NCBI RefSeq assembly: GCF_000719285.1
Contig: NZ_JOFS01000003.1
Coordinates: 62,001 to 126,000 of the forward strand
Direction: 5' to 3'
DNA from: Streptomyces bicolor
GTDB lineage: Bacteria > Actinomycetota > Actinomycetes > Streptomycetales > Streptomycetaceae
Length of the DNA stretch: 64,000 nucleotides
Shown in pieces: positions 52,605 to 59,503 of the stretch. Below the pieces are notes generated by a model. The model ran no database searches. It saw only the letters and a program-made list of their open reading frames with translations, and had not been told where the DNA came from. Position numbers and translations under genes: made by a program. Each line of letters starts with the position of its first letter. The stretch's first letter is position 1.

Positions 52605-52663
52605 TGTGCGGGTGCGGGTGGGGTGTGGCTGGTCGCGCAGTTCCCCGCGCCCCTAGGGGGTTG
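52605..52663. repeat. Dispersed intergenic repeat, copy related to 443-510
   Basis: The segment contains GTGGCTGGTCGCGCAGTTCC followed by CCGCGCCCCTA. It matches the frequent Streptomyces intergenic element and shares GTGGCTGGTCGCG and CCGCGCCCCT with the copy after acdS. It lies between the hypothetical gene and the PhoX gene. Confidence 0.6.
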
Positions 52664-52713
52664 CCCGCACCCGGCGTTGAATCATGGAAGCGAGTCTTCT
52701 GAGGACGTCTGGT

Positions 52714-52735
52714 GTTCAACCGGTGTTCACGCGTG
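52714..52735 (+). promoter_or_regulatory. PHO box (PhoP direct repeats) before the PhoX gene
   Basis: Two adjacent 11-nt units, GTTCAACCGGT and GTTCACGCGTG, agree with the Streptomyces PhoP repeat unit (GTTCACCCGCC-like), with GTTCA spaced exactly 11 bp. They lie 69 bp upstream of the PhoX start. Confidence 0.75.
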
Positions 52736-52803
52736 GGCGGGACCCTTGCGCCGTCCCGGAGTCCGCCACCTCCCACGGCACACCCACTGTCACAGGAGAC
52801 ACC

Positions 52804-54255
52804 ATGTCGCTCACCCGTAGGGACTTCGCCCGGAACTCAGCGATCACCGGTGCCGGTGTCGCGCTGGCGGGCAGCGCCGGCGTTCTCGGTACCGCGCCGA
52901 ACGCGCTCGCGTCCGCGGACACCGAGATCGCGAGCGAGGAGTCCGCGGACGCTCAACGTGGCGGTGTCGGATACGGACCGCTGATCTCGGACCCCAACGG
53001 CATCCTCGCGCTGCCGGCCGGGTTCAAGTACCGCGTCATCACCTACAGCGGCAAGACGAAGCTGGAGTCGGGCGAGTTCACCCCCTCCAACCACGACGGC
53101 ACGGCCGCCTTCGACGGCCCGCGCGGCACCACCCTCCTCGTCAACAACCACGAGCTGAAGGGCCCGCGCGCCAACTGGAAGCACCCCGTCCCGCTGACCG
53201 AGGGGCTCGTCTACGACCCGGCCGCGTCCGGCGGCTGCACCGTCGTCGAGGTCCGCCCCGACGGACAGGTCGCCGAGTGGGTCGGCATCGCCGGCACCTC
53301 CACCAACTGCGCGGGCGGCCGCACGCCCTGGGGTACCTGGCTCACCTGCGAGGAGAACTCCGACAGGGCCGGCACCAACGGCATGACCAAGGACCACGGC
53401 TACGTCTTCGAGGTCGACCCGAGCGACCGCCGGGCCAACCAGAATCCCAAGCCCCTGAAGTTCTTCGGCCGCTACGACCACGAGGCCGTCGTCATCGACC
53501 CCAAGCGCGGCCACGCCTACCTCACCGAGGACGCGGCGAACCCCAACGGCCTGCTCTTCCGCTGGACCCCGCCGAAGGGCTTCGAGTACGGCCGCGGCAA
53601 GTTCCGTACGCTCGCCGACGACGCGGGCGTCCTGCAGGCCCCCAAGTGCTTCGACTCCGGCGGCAAGTTCGTCGACGACCTGTCCCGCGCCACGAAGATC
53701 GGCACGGTCTACGGCGTCGACTGGGTGGACGTCCCCGACCGCGACGCCAGGACCGTCGCCGTGCGCAAGCAGTTCGGCGCCGGCGAGATCACCCGCGCCC
53801 GCAAGCTGGAGGGCATGTGGTGGGGCGACGGCGGCGCGTACATCGTCTCCTCCTACGCCCGTGCGGAGAGCCCCGGTGCCGCGCACGACGGCCAGGTCTG
53901 GTTCTACGACCCCAAGCGCCGCACCCTGACCCTGAAGGTCCTGCTCGGCGTCAACCCCGACCCGTCCAAGGACGGCGCCTTCGACGGCCCGGACAACATC
54001 ACCGTCTCCCCGTACGGCGGCCTCGTCATCGCCGAGGACGGAGAGGGCGTCCAGCACCTCTTCGGCGCCACCGACAGCGGCCGCACCTATCCCATCGCCC
54101 GCAACGAGCTGAACCTCGGCACCGAGGACGAGCCCGAGTACAGCGAATTCGCCGGCGTGACCTTCTCGTGCGACGGCAGGACCCTGTTCGCGAGCATCCA
54201 GACGCCCGGCATCATGCTCGCCATCACCGGGCCGTGGAAGCGGCAGCGGCGGTAA
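52804..54255 (+). CDS. PhoX-family (DUF839) alkaline phosphatase, Tat-exported
   Basis: A 483-residue exported protein. The twin-arginine signal (SLTRRDFARNSAITGAGVALAG) ends near ALASAD. The mature beta-propeller has PhoX features: LLVNNHELKG, GGCTVVEV, GTSTNCAGGRTPWGTWLTCEE, GYVFEVDP, GRYDHEAVVIDP and YLTEDA, with the Cys and Glu ligands of the Ca/Fe centre. It releases phosphate from organic esters outside the cell. AGGAGA precedes the ATG, and a PHO box upstream indicates control by PhoR-PhoP under phosphate starvation. Confidence 0.9.
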   Translation: MSLTRRDFARNSAITGAGVALAGSAGVLGTAPNALASADTEIASEESADAQRGGVGYGPLISDPNGILALPAGFKYRVITYSGKTKLESGEFTPSNHDGTAAFDGPRGTTLLVNNHELKGPRANWKHPVPLTEGLVYDPAASGGCTVVEVRPDGQVAEWVGIAGTSTNCAGGRTPWGTWLTCEENSDRAGTNGMTKDHGYVFEVDPSDRRANQNPKPLKFFGRYDHEAVVIDPKRGHAYLTEDAANPNGLLFRWTPPKGFEYGRGKFRTLADDAGVLQAPKCFDSGGKFVDDLSRATKIGTVYGVDWVDVPDRDARTVAVRKQFGAGEITRARKLEGMWWGDGGAYIVSSYARAESPGAAHDGQVWFYDPKRRTLTLKVLLGVNPDPSKDGAFDGPDNITVSPYGGLVIAEDGEGVQHLFGATDSGRTYPIARNELNLGTEDEPEYSEFAGVTFSCDGRTLFASIQTPGIMLAITGPWKRQRR

Positions 54256-54263
54256 TTAATTCG

Positions 54264-54294
54264 TTCGCCCGGCCCGCGGTACGCCTCCTAGAGT
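54264..54294 (+). promoter_or_regulatory. Promoter of the Y-RNA-like cluster
   Basis: TAGAGT at 54289-54294 is a good -10. TTCGCC at 54264-54269 may act as a -35 with a long 19-bp spacer. Predicted initiation falls at about 54301-54302, exactly where the terminal stem of the first RNA unit begins. Confidence 0.5.
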
Positions 54295-54301
54295 GATGAA
54301 C

Positions 54302-54439
54302 GTCCAGGTGCGAAGGCAGGACCTACTTCCACTCATAATGGGGCGGCCGCGGGTTCGAGTCCCGCCACCGGTACAACGCGCCGGTGTAGCTCAGGGGTTA
54401 GAGCACCTACGTCGGTTCCGCCGACTTCGATCTCTGGAC
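54302..54439 (+). ncRNA. Y-RNA-like unit 1 with a Met-tRNA-like permuted module
   Basis: A 138-nt unit closed by GTCCAG / CTGGAC. Inside, GAAGGCAGGACC pairs with GGTTCCGCCGACTTC as a bulged helix, as in Y RNAs. The loop holds a tRNA mimic in permuted order: ACTCATAATG (like a CAU anticodon loop), T arm GCGGGTTCGAGTCCCGC, acceptor strand CACCGG, a short connector, acceptor strand CCGGTG, then D arm GCTCAGGGGTTAGAGC. The acceptor ends are joined, so it is not a functional tRNA. It lies upstream of the Ro60 gene rsr. Confidence 0.8.
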
Positions 54440-54451
54440 ACCACAACTTCA

Positions 54452-54534
54452 TGCACCTCCCGGTGCGCAGGCCGCGGCTACTTCTTCTCCAAAAAGAATC
54501 CCATGCCGCAGCCGACTTGATCTCGGGAGGCGCA
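54452..54534 (+). ncRNA. Y-RNA-like unit 2 (short, no tRNA module)
   Basis: An 83-nt unit closed by CCTCCCG / CGGGAGG, extendable by three pairs after mismatches. It has the shared 5' strand GGTGCGCAGGCCGCGGCTAC and 3' strand GCAGCCGACTTGATCTCGGG. Between them is a small hairpin TTCTT-CTCCAAA-AAGAA. It is the simple Y RNA form compared with its neighbours. Confidence 0.7.
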
Positions 54535-54543
54535 GCTCATGGT

Positions 54544-54697
54544 GGGTGCCCGGTGCGCAGGCGGCGGATACTTCGGGAACTGGTGGGGGACACCCCTCGT
54601 GCGGGTTCGAATCCCGTCATCGACCCAGGGTCGATGTGGCGGAACGGAAGACGCGCCAGTTTATAAGCACCGCAACCGACTTCGACCTCGGGCACCC
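54544..54697 (+). ncRNA. Y-RNA-like unit 3 with a Leu-tRNA-like permuted module
   Basis: A 154-nt unit closed by a perfect 9-bp stem GGGTGCCCG / CGGGCACCC and followed by CCTTTT. The shared strands GGTGCGCAGGCGGCGG and GCAACCGACTTCGACCTCGG flank a class II tRNA mimic. Its elements are an anticodon stem AACTGG / CCAGTT, a long variable arm GTGGGGGACACCCCTC, T arm GCGGGTTCGAATCCCGT, an acceptor-like stem ATCGACCC / GGGTCGAT and a D-arm region GTGGCGGAACGGAAGACGC like tRNA-Leu. The Y stem takes the place of the anticodon loop. Confidence 0.8.
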
Positions 54698-54749
54698 TCC
54701 TTTTGCTGCGCCTCCCTCCGAAACCACAGTGAATTCGGGGGAATTCAGC

Positions 54750-56330
54750 ATGGCGCGATTCAACACACGTGCGGCCAAGGCGCGTCCCACTTCGCGAGTG
54801 ACGTCGACGGGGCGTGTGCTGCGCACCTATGAGGGCGGCCGCGGTCATGAGCGCGACGCGCGCTCCGAGCTCTTTCTGCTCGCCATCGCCAATTTCGTCT
54901 CGCAGGAGACCTTCTACGAGAGCGGCGCCGACCGCGACGACCGTTTCGCGACCCTAGTACGCGAGCTCGCCGTCACCGACCCGGTCTGGACGGCCGGCCT
55001 GCTCGGCTGGCTGCGCGGCGAGGGCAACCTCCGTACGGCCGCTCTCGTGGGCGCCGCCGAGTACGTGAAGGCACGCCTCGACGCGGGCGCCACCGACGGC
55101 CCGTCCAACCGGCAGGTCGTCGACTCCGTGCTCCGGCGTCCCGACGAGCCCGGCGAACTGCTCGCGTACTGGACGGCGACGTACGGCCGCAACGTGCCCA
55201 AGCCCGTCAAGCGCGGTATCGCCGACGCCGTACGGCGTCTGTACAGCGGCAAGTCGCTGCTGAAGTACGACACCGCGTCCAAGGGCTACCGCTTCGGCGA
55301 CATCCTCAACCTGACCCACGCCGCGCCGGACCCGGCGAAGCCCTGGCAGGGCGAGCTGTTCCGGTACGCGCTCGACCGCCGGCACAACCCGGACACGGCT
55401 GTGCCGCCCGCGTCGAACGCCGTACTCACCGCGCACCGCGAGCTGATGGCGCTGCCGGTCGGGCAGCGGCGTGCGGTCGTCACGTCCACGGGCGGCGCCG
55501 AGCGGCTGGCGGCGGCCGGGATGACGTGGGAGGCGCTGGCCGGCTGGCTGCAGGGCCCGATGGACAAGGCGGCCTGGGAGGCCGTGATTCCGTCCATGGG
55601 CTCGATGGCGCTCATCCGTAACCTGCGGAACTTCGACGAGGCGGGTGTGTCCGACGAGGTGGCGGCCCAGGTCGCCGCCCGGATCAGCGACCCGGCGGAG
55701 GTCGCGCGTTCGCGGCAGTTCCCGTTCCGCTACCTCGCCGCGTACCGGCACGCGCCCTCGCTGCGCTGGGCGTACCCGCTGGAGCAGGCGCTCGGCCACT
55801 CGCTGGCCAACGTGCCGGCGCTGCCCGGCCGGACGCTGGTCCTGGTGGACCGTTCGGGCTCGATGTGGGCGCGGCTGTCCGACCGTTCGCAGCTCAACCG
55901 GGCCGACGCGGCGGCGATCTTCGGCACGGCTCTGGCGCTGCGCGCGAAGGACGCGGACCTCGTCGAGTTCGGCACCACGAGCCGGCGCCTGACCTTCGGC
56001 AAGGGCGAGTCGGTGCTCAAGATCCTGGGCCGCTTCGGCGACCTGGGTGGCACGGACACCACCTCGGCGATCCGCGCGCACTACCGGGGACAGGACCGGG
56101 TGCTGATCGTCACCGACGAGCAGTACGCGTACAGCCACCACGGCGACCCGACCGAGCAGGTCCCCGCCGACGTGCCGGTCTACACCTGGAACCTCGCCGG
56201 GTACCGGGCGGGCCACGGCCCGTCCGGGAAGGCGAACCGGCACACCTTCGGGGGCCTGTCGGACGCCGCTTTCCGGATGGTTCCGCTGCTTGAAGGCGCC
56301 AGGGATGCCGACTGGCCCTGGGCGGCCTGA
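54750..56330 (+). CDS. rsr: TROVE-domain protein, Ro60 orthologue (Rsr)
   Basis: A 526-residue ring-shaped RNA-binding protein. The N-terminal two thirds are TROVE/HEAT-like helices (RTYEGGRGHERDARSELFLLAIANFVSQETFYESG, DPVWTAGLLGWLRGEGNLRTAALVGAAEYV, AAWEAVIPSMGSMALIRNLRNFDEAGVS). The C-terminal vWA domain has a MIDAS motif VDRSGSM near 368-372 and VLIVTDEQ. Ro proteins bind Y RNAs and take part in RNA quality control, often with an exonuclease such as PNPase. The ATG follows GGGGGA. The three Y-RNA-like units lie directly upstream and probably share its promoter. A 13-bp hairpin ends the gene. Confidence 0.93.
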   Translation: MARFNTRAAKARPTSRVTSTGRVLRTYEGGRGHERDARSELFLLAIANFVSQETFYESGADRDDRFATLVRELAVTDPVWTAGLLGWLRGEGNLRTAALVGAAEYVKARLDAGATDGPSNRQVVDSVLRRPDEPGELLAYWTATYGRNVPKPVKRGIADAVRRLYSGKSLLKYDTASKGYRFGDILNLTHAAPDPAKPWQGELFRYALDRRHNPDTAVPPASNAVLTAHRELMALPVGQRRAVVTSTGGAERLAAAGMTWEALAGWLQGPMDKAAWEAVIPSMGSMALIRNLRNFDEAGVSDEVAAQVAARISDPAEVARSRQFPFRYLAAYRHAPSLRWAYPLEQALGHSLANVPALPGRTLVLVDRSGSMWARLSDRSQLNRADAAAIFGTALALRAKDADLVEFGTTSRRLTFGKGESVLKILGRFGDLGGTDTTSAIRAHYRGQDRVLIVTDEQYAYSHHGDPTEQVPADVPVYTWNLAGYRAGHGPSGKANRHTFGGLSDAAFRMVPLLEGARDADWPWAA

Positions 56331-56350
56331 GGCCTGAGCCGAGCTTTTGA

Positions 56351-56385
56351 GTGTGGCCCGCACTTCACGGGGGTGCGGGCCACAC
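56351..56385 (+). terminator. Terminator after rsr
   Basis: A perfect 13-bp stem (GTGTGGCCCGCAC and its complement) with a 9-nt loop and no U-tract. Confidence 0.85.
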
Positions 56386-56399
56386 CCCTGTCCGTGCCC

Positions 56400-56428
56400 T
56401 TGTCCGGGCGCACACTGATATCTAACAT
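56400..56428 (+). promoter_or_regulatory. Promoter of the GntR gene
   Basis: TTGTCC (56400-56405) and TAACAT (56423-56428) are exactly 17 bp apart. The GTG start lies 8 bp after the -10 and has no ribosome binding site, so the mRNA should be leaderless. Confidence 0.7.
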
Positions 56429-56436
56429 TTCAGTTC

Positions 56437-57084
56437 GTGGAGGCCATACGACCCGTAGCCCGGACCCTGCTCAGGGACCGGGCGTACGAAGCGATCCGGG
56501 ACGCCATCGTGGCCGGGGAGATCGAGCCCGGCGCGGTGGTGCGGGACGCCGAACTCGCCGAGCGGCTCGGGCTGTCCCGGGCGCCGGTGCGCGAGGCGTT
56601 CTCGCGGCTCGTGGACGAGGGGCTGCTGGAGAGCAAGCCGCAGAGCTACACACGGGTGACCCCGGTCGTGGCGGCCGAGGTACAGGACGCGGCCGCCGTG
56701 GTCGGTGCCATGCATGAGCTGGTGACCCGGGTCGCCGTGCCCCGGCTGATGGCCGCGGACGTGGAGATCATGCGCGCCGCCAACGCGAGATTCGCCGCCG
56801 CCGTCGAGGCCGGTGAGGTCGGCCTCGCCCTGCGCGCCGACGACGAACTGCACGACGTACTGGTCCGGGTGAGCGGCAACCGCGCGGCCGCCGCCACCGT
56901 CGCCCGCTACACCCCGCTCATCCGCCGCCTGGAGCGACAGCGGTTCGGTGAGGGCGGGACCTGCCGCTCGGCCGGGCTGCACGAGCGGCTGATCGAGGCG
57001 TGCGCCGCCGGTGAGGTGGACGCGGCGGTCCACGTCACGGCGGAGATCTGGCGCACCCTCGCCGACCTGGCCGACTTCGACTGA
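56437..57084 (+). CDS. GntR-family regulator (FadR subgroup)
   Basis: A 215-residue regulator with an N-terminal winged helix (DRAYEAIRDAIVAGEIEPGAVVRDAELAERLGLSRAPVREAFSRLVDEGLLE) and a helical FCD ligand-binding domain (metal-type His/Asp residues around HELVTRVAVPRL and DDELHDVLVRVSGN). It lies 24 bp before the ACC deaminase gene in the same direction, so it probably regulates that gene and itself. GTG is chosen from the promoter position. Confidence 0.92.
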   Translation: MEAIRPVARTLLRDRAYEAIRDAIVAGEIEPGAVVRDAELAERLGLSRAPVREAFSRLVDEGLLESKPQSYTRVTPVVAAEVQDAAAVVGAMHELVTRVAVPRLMAADVEIMRAANARFAAAVEAGEVGLALRADDELHDVLVRVSGNRAAAATVARYTPLIRRLERQRFGEGGTCRSAGLHERLIEACAAGEVDAAVHVTAEIWRTLADLADFD

Positions 57085-57108
57085 CGCCGTTGCCTCTGGA
57101 GGCGCCTG

Positions 57109-58137
57109 ATGTCCTCTTCCCCGTCCCTCTCCTCGTACGAGCGCTACCCCCTCCTCTTCGGCCCGTCCCCCGTGCACCCCTTGGAGCGCCTCACCGCCCA
57201 CCTCGGCGGCGCCTCCCTCTGGGCCAAGCGCGAGGACTGCAACTCCGGGATCGCGTACGGCGGCAACAAGACCCGCAAGCTGGAGTACCTGGTCGCCGAC
57301 GCGCTCGCGCAGGGCTGCGACACGCTCGTCTCCATCGGCGGCGTGCAGTCCAACCACACCCGGCAGGTCGCGGCGGTCGCCGCTCGTGCCGGTCTCAAGT
57401 GCGTGCTGATCCAGGAGAGTTGGGTGGACTGGCCCGACTCCGTCTACGACAAGGTCGGCAACATTCTCGTCAGCCGCCTCGCCGGCGCCGACGTACGCCT
57501 CGTGCGGGCCGGGTTCGGGATCGGCTTCAAGGAGAGCTGGGAGCAGGCGCTGCGGGACGTGGAGGAGTCGGGCGGCAAGCCGTACGCCATCCCGGCCGGT
57601 GCCTCCGACCATCCGCTCGGCGGTCTCGGCTTCGCAAGGTGGGCGTACGAAGTCGCCGAGCAGGAGCGGGAGTCGGGCGTCTTCTTCGACACGCTGATCG
57701 TCTGCTCGGTGACCGGCTCCACCCAGGCGGGCATGGTCGCCGGCTTCGCCGCCCTGGAGGGGGCCGGTGGCCGCCCGCGCCGCGTCCTCGGCATCGACGC
57801 CTCGGCCAAGCCCGCCGCGACCCGCGAGCAGATCGCCCGGATCGCCCACAACACCGGCCGACTCATCGGCGTCCAGCGGGAGTTGACCGAGGCCGACGTC
57901 GAGCTCGACGAGCGGTACCACGGCAGCACGTACGGCATCCCGGACGAGACGACCCTGGAGGCGATGCGACTCGCCGCACGGACCGAGGGCATGGTCACCG
58001 ACCCCGTCTACGAGGGGAAGTCGATGGCCGGGATGATCGACCTGGTCCGGCGGGGAGAGATCGGCCGGGACTCGACCGTGCTGTACGCCCACCTCGGGGG
58101 GCAGCCGGCGCTCAACGCTTACAGCGCGTTGTTCTAG
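57109..58137 (+). CDS. acdS: 1-aminocyclopropane-1-carboxylate deaminase
   Basis: A 342-residue fold-type II PLP enzyme that breaks ACC, the plant ethylene precursor, into 2-oxobutyrate and ammonia. The PLP lysine is Lys54 in [13 protein letters not shown], and the substrate-binding Ser is in [12 protein letters not shown]. The residues that separate true ACC deaminases from D-cysteine desulfhydrases are present: Glu in [12 protein letters not shown] and Leu in [16 protein letters not shown]. It is paired with a GntR regulator. This suggests a soil or plant-associated lifestyle. Confidence 0.93.
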   Translation: MSSSPSLSSYERYPLLFGPSPVHPLERLTAHLGGASLWAKREDCNSGIAYGGNKTRKLEYLVADALAQGCDTLVSIGGVQSNHTRQVAAVAARAGLKCVLIQESWVDWPDSVYDKVGNILVSRLAGADVRLVRAGFGIGFKESWEQALRDVEESGGKPYAIPAGASDHPLGGLGFARWAYEVAEQERESGVFFDTLIVCSVTGSTQAGMVAGFAALEGAGGRPRRVLGIDASAKPAATREQIARIAHNTGRLIGVQRELTEADVELDERYHGSTYGIPDETTLEAMRLAARTEGMVTDPVYEGKSMAGMIDLVRRGEIGRDSTVLYAHLGGQPALNAYSALF

Positions 58138-58151
58138 GGACGGTTCGGCAG

Positions 58152-58224
58152 CGCGCCCCCCAAGGGGCGCGGGGCTGTATCGACGTGCGGCTCCGCAGCG
58201 TGGACGCGACCAGCCACGATGGCG
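58152..58224. repeat. Dispersed intergenic repeat with hairpin, copy 3 (reverse orientation)
   Basis: A GCGCCCC / GGGGCGC hairpin is followed by GGGGCTGTATCGACGTGCGG and the rest of the element. It is the reverse complement of the repeat after pgi, with roughly 80-85% identity by eye over about 60 bp. It probably terminates acdS. Confidence 0.7.
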
Positions 58225-58326
58225 CCGCAGGCGACCGACGACGACAAACCGTGGCAGTCCGTAGTCGCACCCGCTCCTTCACCCGGCAGGGTCCTCGCGC
58301 CCACTTGGCCGGATACAGTGCTCAGC

Positions 58327-59364
58327 GTGTTGGCGGACGATCAGCGGCAGGAGCCGAGTGTCGACCGGACCGACGGCCCCCGCCGCCGGGCCACGATCCA
58401 CGACGTCGCCAAGCTGGCCGGAGTGTCGCGGCAGACGGTCTCCCGTGCGGTGAACGACCAGGGTGAGATCGACCCGGGAACCAAGGAGCGCGTCCTGGAG
58501 GCGGCGCGGCTGCTGGACTACCGGCCGAGCCGGTTCGCGCGCGGTCTTGTGCGCAAGGGGACCGTGACGGCCGGGCTGGTGATCCCGGATCTGATGAACC
58601 CTTTCTTCCCCGAGGTGGCCGCGGGCGTGCTGGAGGCGGCCGAGCAGCGCGGCTGGCAGGTGGTCGTGTGGGACTCCCGCATCGACGAGGCCCGCGAGCG
58701 GGATGCGCTCGACGTGCTGTCCCACCAGGCGGATGCGGTCGTGGGCTACTTCAAGAGCCCGGACGACGTGCTCGCCCAGCATCTCGGCGGTGTACCGCTG
58801 GTGCTGCTGGAGCGCGGCCCGCAGCAGACCCGGTTCGCGGCCGTGGGGATCGATGCCGCCGCAGGGCTCGAGCAGGGCATGGCGCACCTCGTGGCGGCTG
58901 GTCACCGCAGGATCGGCATGTTGGACGGCGTCTACGGCCCCGGCCTGCGACGGGAGGCCTTCCTCAAGGAGGCCCGGCGGCACGACCTGCCCGTTGACGA
59001 CAACTGGATCGCGCTGTGCGACGACCACAGCGTGGCGGGGGGCGAGGCCGGCATGGAGCGGCTGCTGGACGAGCGGACCGAGATCACCGCCGTGTTCGGC
59101 TTCAACGATCTCCTCGCGATCGGCGCCATGCGCGCCGCCCGGCGCCGCGGCCGCCGGGTCCCGGACGACCTCGCCGTCCTGGGGTTCGACGGACTGTCGC
59201 TGGGCGAGTTGGTCGACCCCGCCCTGACCACCCTGCACATCGACAAACGGCGGCTCGGTCGGCTGGCTGTCGAACAGGTGGCCCGGCTGCGGGCGGGCGA
59301 GGATCCGATGAGCGGCGCGGATGCCTGGATCATCCCGGAGCTGGTCGTGCGGGCCTCCGCCTGA
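58327..59364 (+). CDS. LacI-family transcriptional regulator
   Basis: A 345-residue regulator with the LacI helix-turn-helix and hinge (RATIHDVAKLAGVSRQTVSRAVNDQGEIDPGTKERVLEAARLLDYRPSRFARGL) and a periplasmic-binding-like effector domain (VIPDLMNPFFPEVAAGVLEAA...AVFGFNDLLAIGAMRAARRRG...VLGFDGLSLGELVDPALTTLHID). TACAGT lies 7 bp before the chosen GTG, so the mRNA is probably leaderless. No sugar gene is adjacent; its regulon may be elsewhere or include one of the sugar operons in this window. Confidence 0.9.
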   Translation: MLADDQRQEPSVDRTDGPRRRATIHDVAKLAGVSRQTVSRAVNDQGEIDPGTKERVLEAARLLDYRPSRFARGLVRKGTVTAGLVIPDLMNPFFPEVAAGVLEAAEQRGWQVVVWDSRIDEARERDALDVLSHQADAVVGYFKSPDDVLAQHLGGVPLVLLERGPQQTRFAAVGIDAAAGLEQGMAHLVAAGHRRIGMLDGVYGPGLRREAFLKEARRHDLPVDDNWIALCDDHSVAGGEAGMERLLDERTEITAVFGFNDLLAIGAMRAARRRGRRVPDDLAVLGFDGLSLGELVDPALTTLHIDKRRLGRLAVEQVARLRAGEDPMSGADAWIIPELVVRASA

Positions 59365-59447
59365 TACCGCATCGACGTCCCGTAGGGATCTGGTGACGGG
59401 CGCCACGAAGATGTGACCGGGACCGCGGGCCGTGCACCGGACGCGCC

Positions 59448-59479
59448 GGGCGCCCCCTGTCTGTCGGACGGGGGCGCCC
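59448..59479. terminator. Terminator between the LacI and TerD-type genes
   Basis: A 10-bp perfect stem (GGGCGCCCCC / GGGGGCGCCC) with a 12-nt loop between convergent genes. Confidence 0.75.
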
Positions 59480-59503
59480 CGGACGTCGTACGAATGCGAC
59501 TGT

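Noticed and set aside
54341..54412. Ordinary tRNA gene (T arm and D arm sequences close together)
   Set aside because: The T arm comes before the D arm and the acceptor strands are joined by a short loop, so no linear tRNA can be made. The context (Ro gene downstream, shared Y stem) explains it better as a Y RNA module.
54601..54697. tRNA-Leu gene or pseudogene
   Set aside because: Leu-like elements are present but in permuted order, with paired closed acceptor ends and the anticodon loop replaced by the Y stem. Intact complementary stems argue against a decayed pseudogene.
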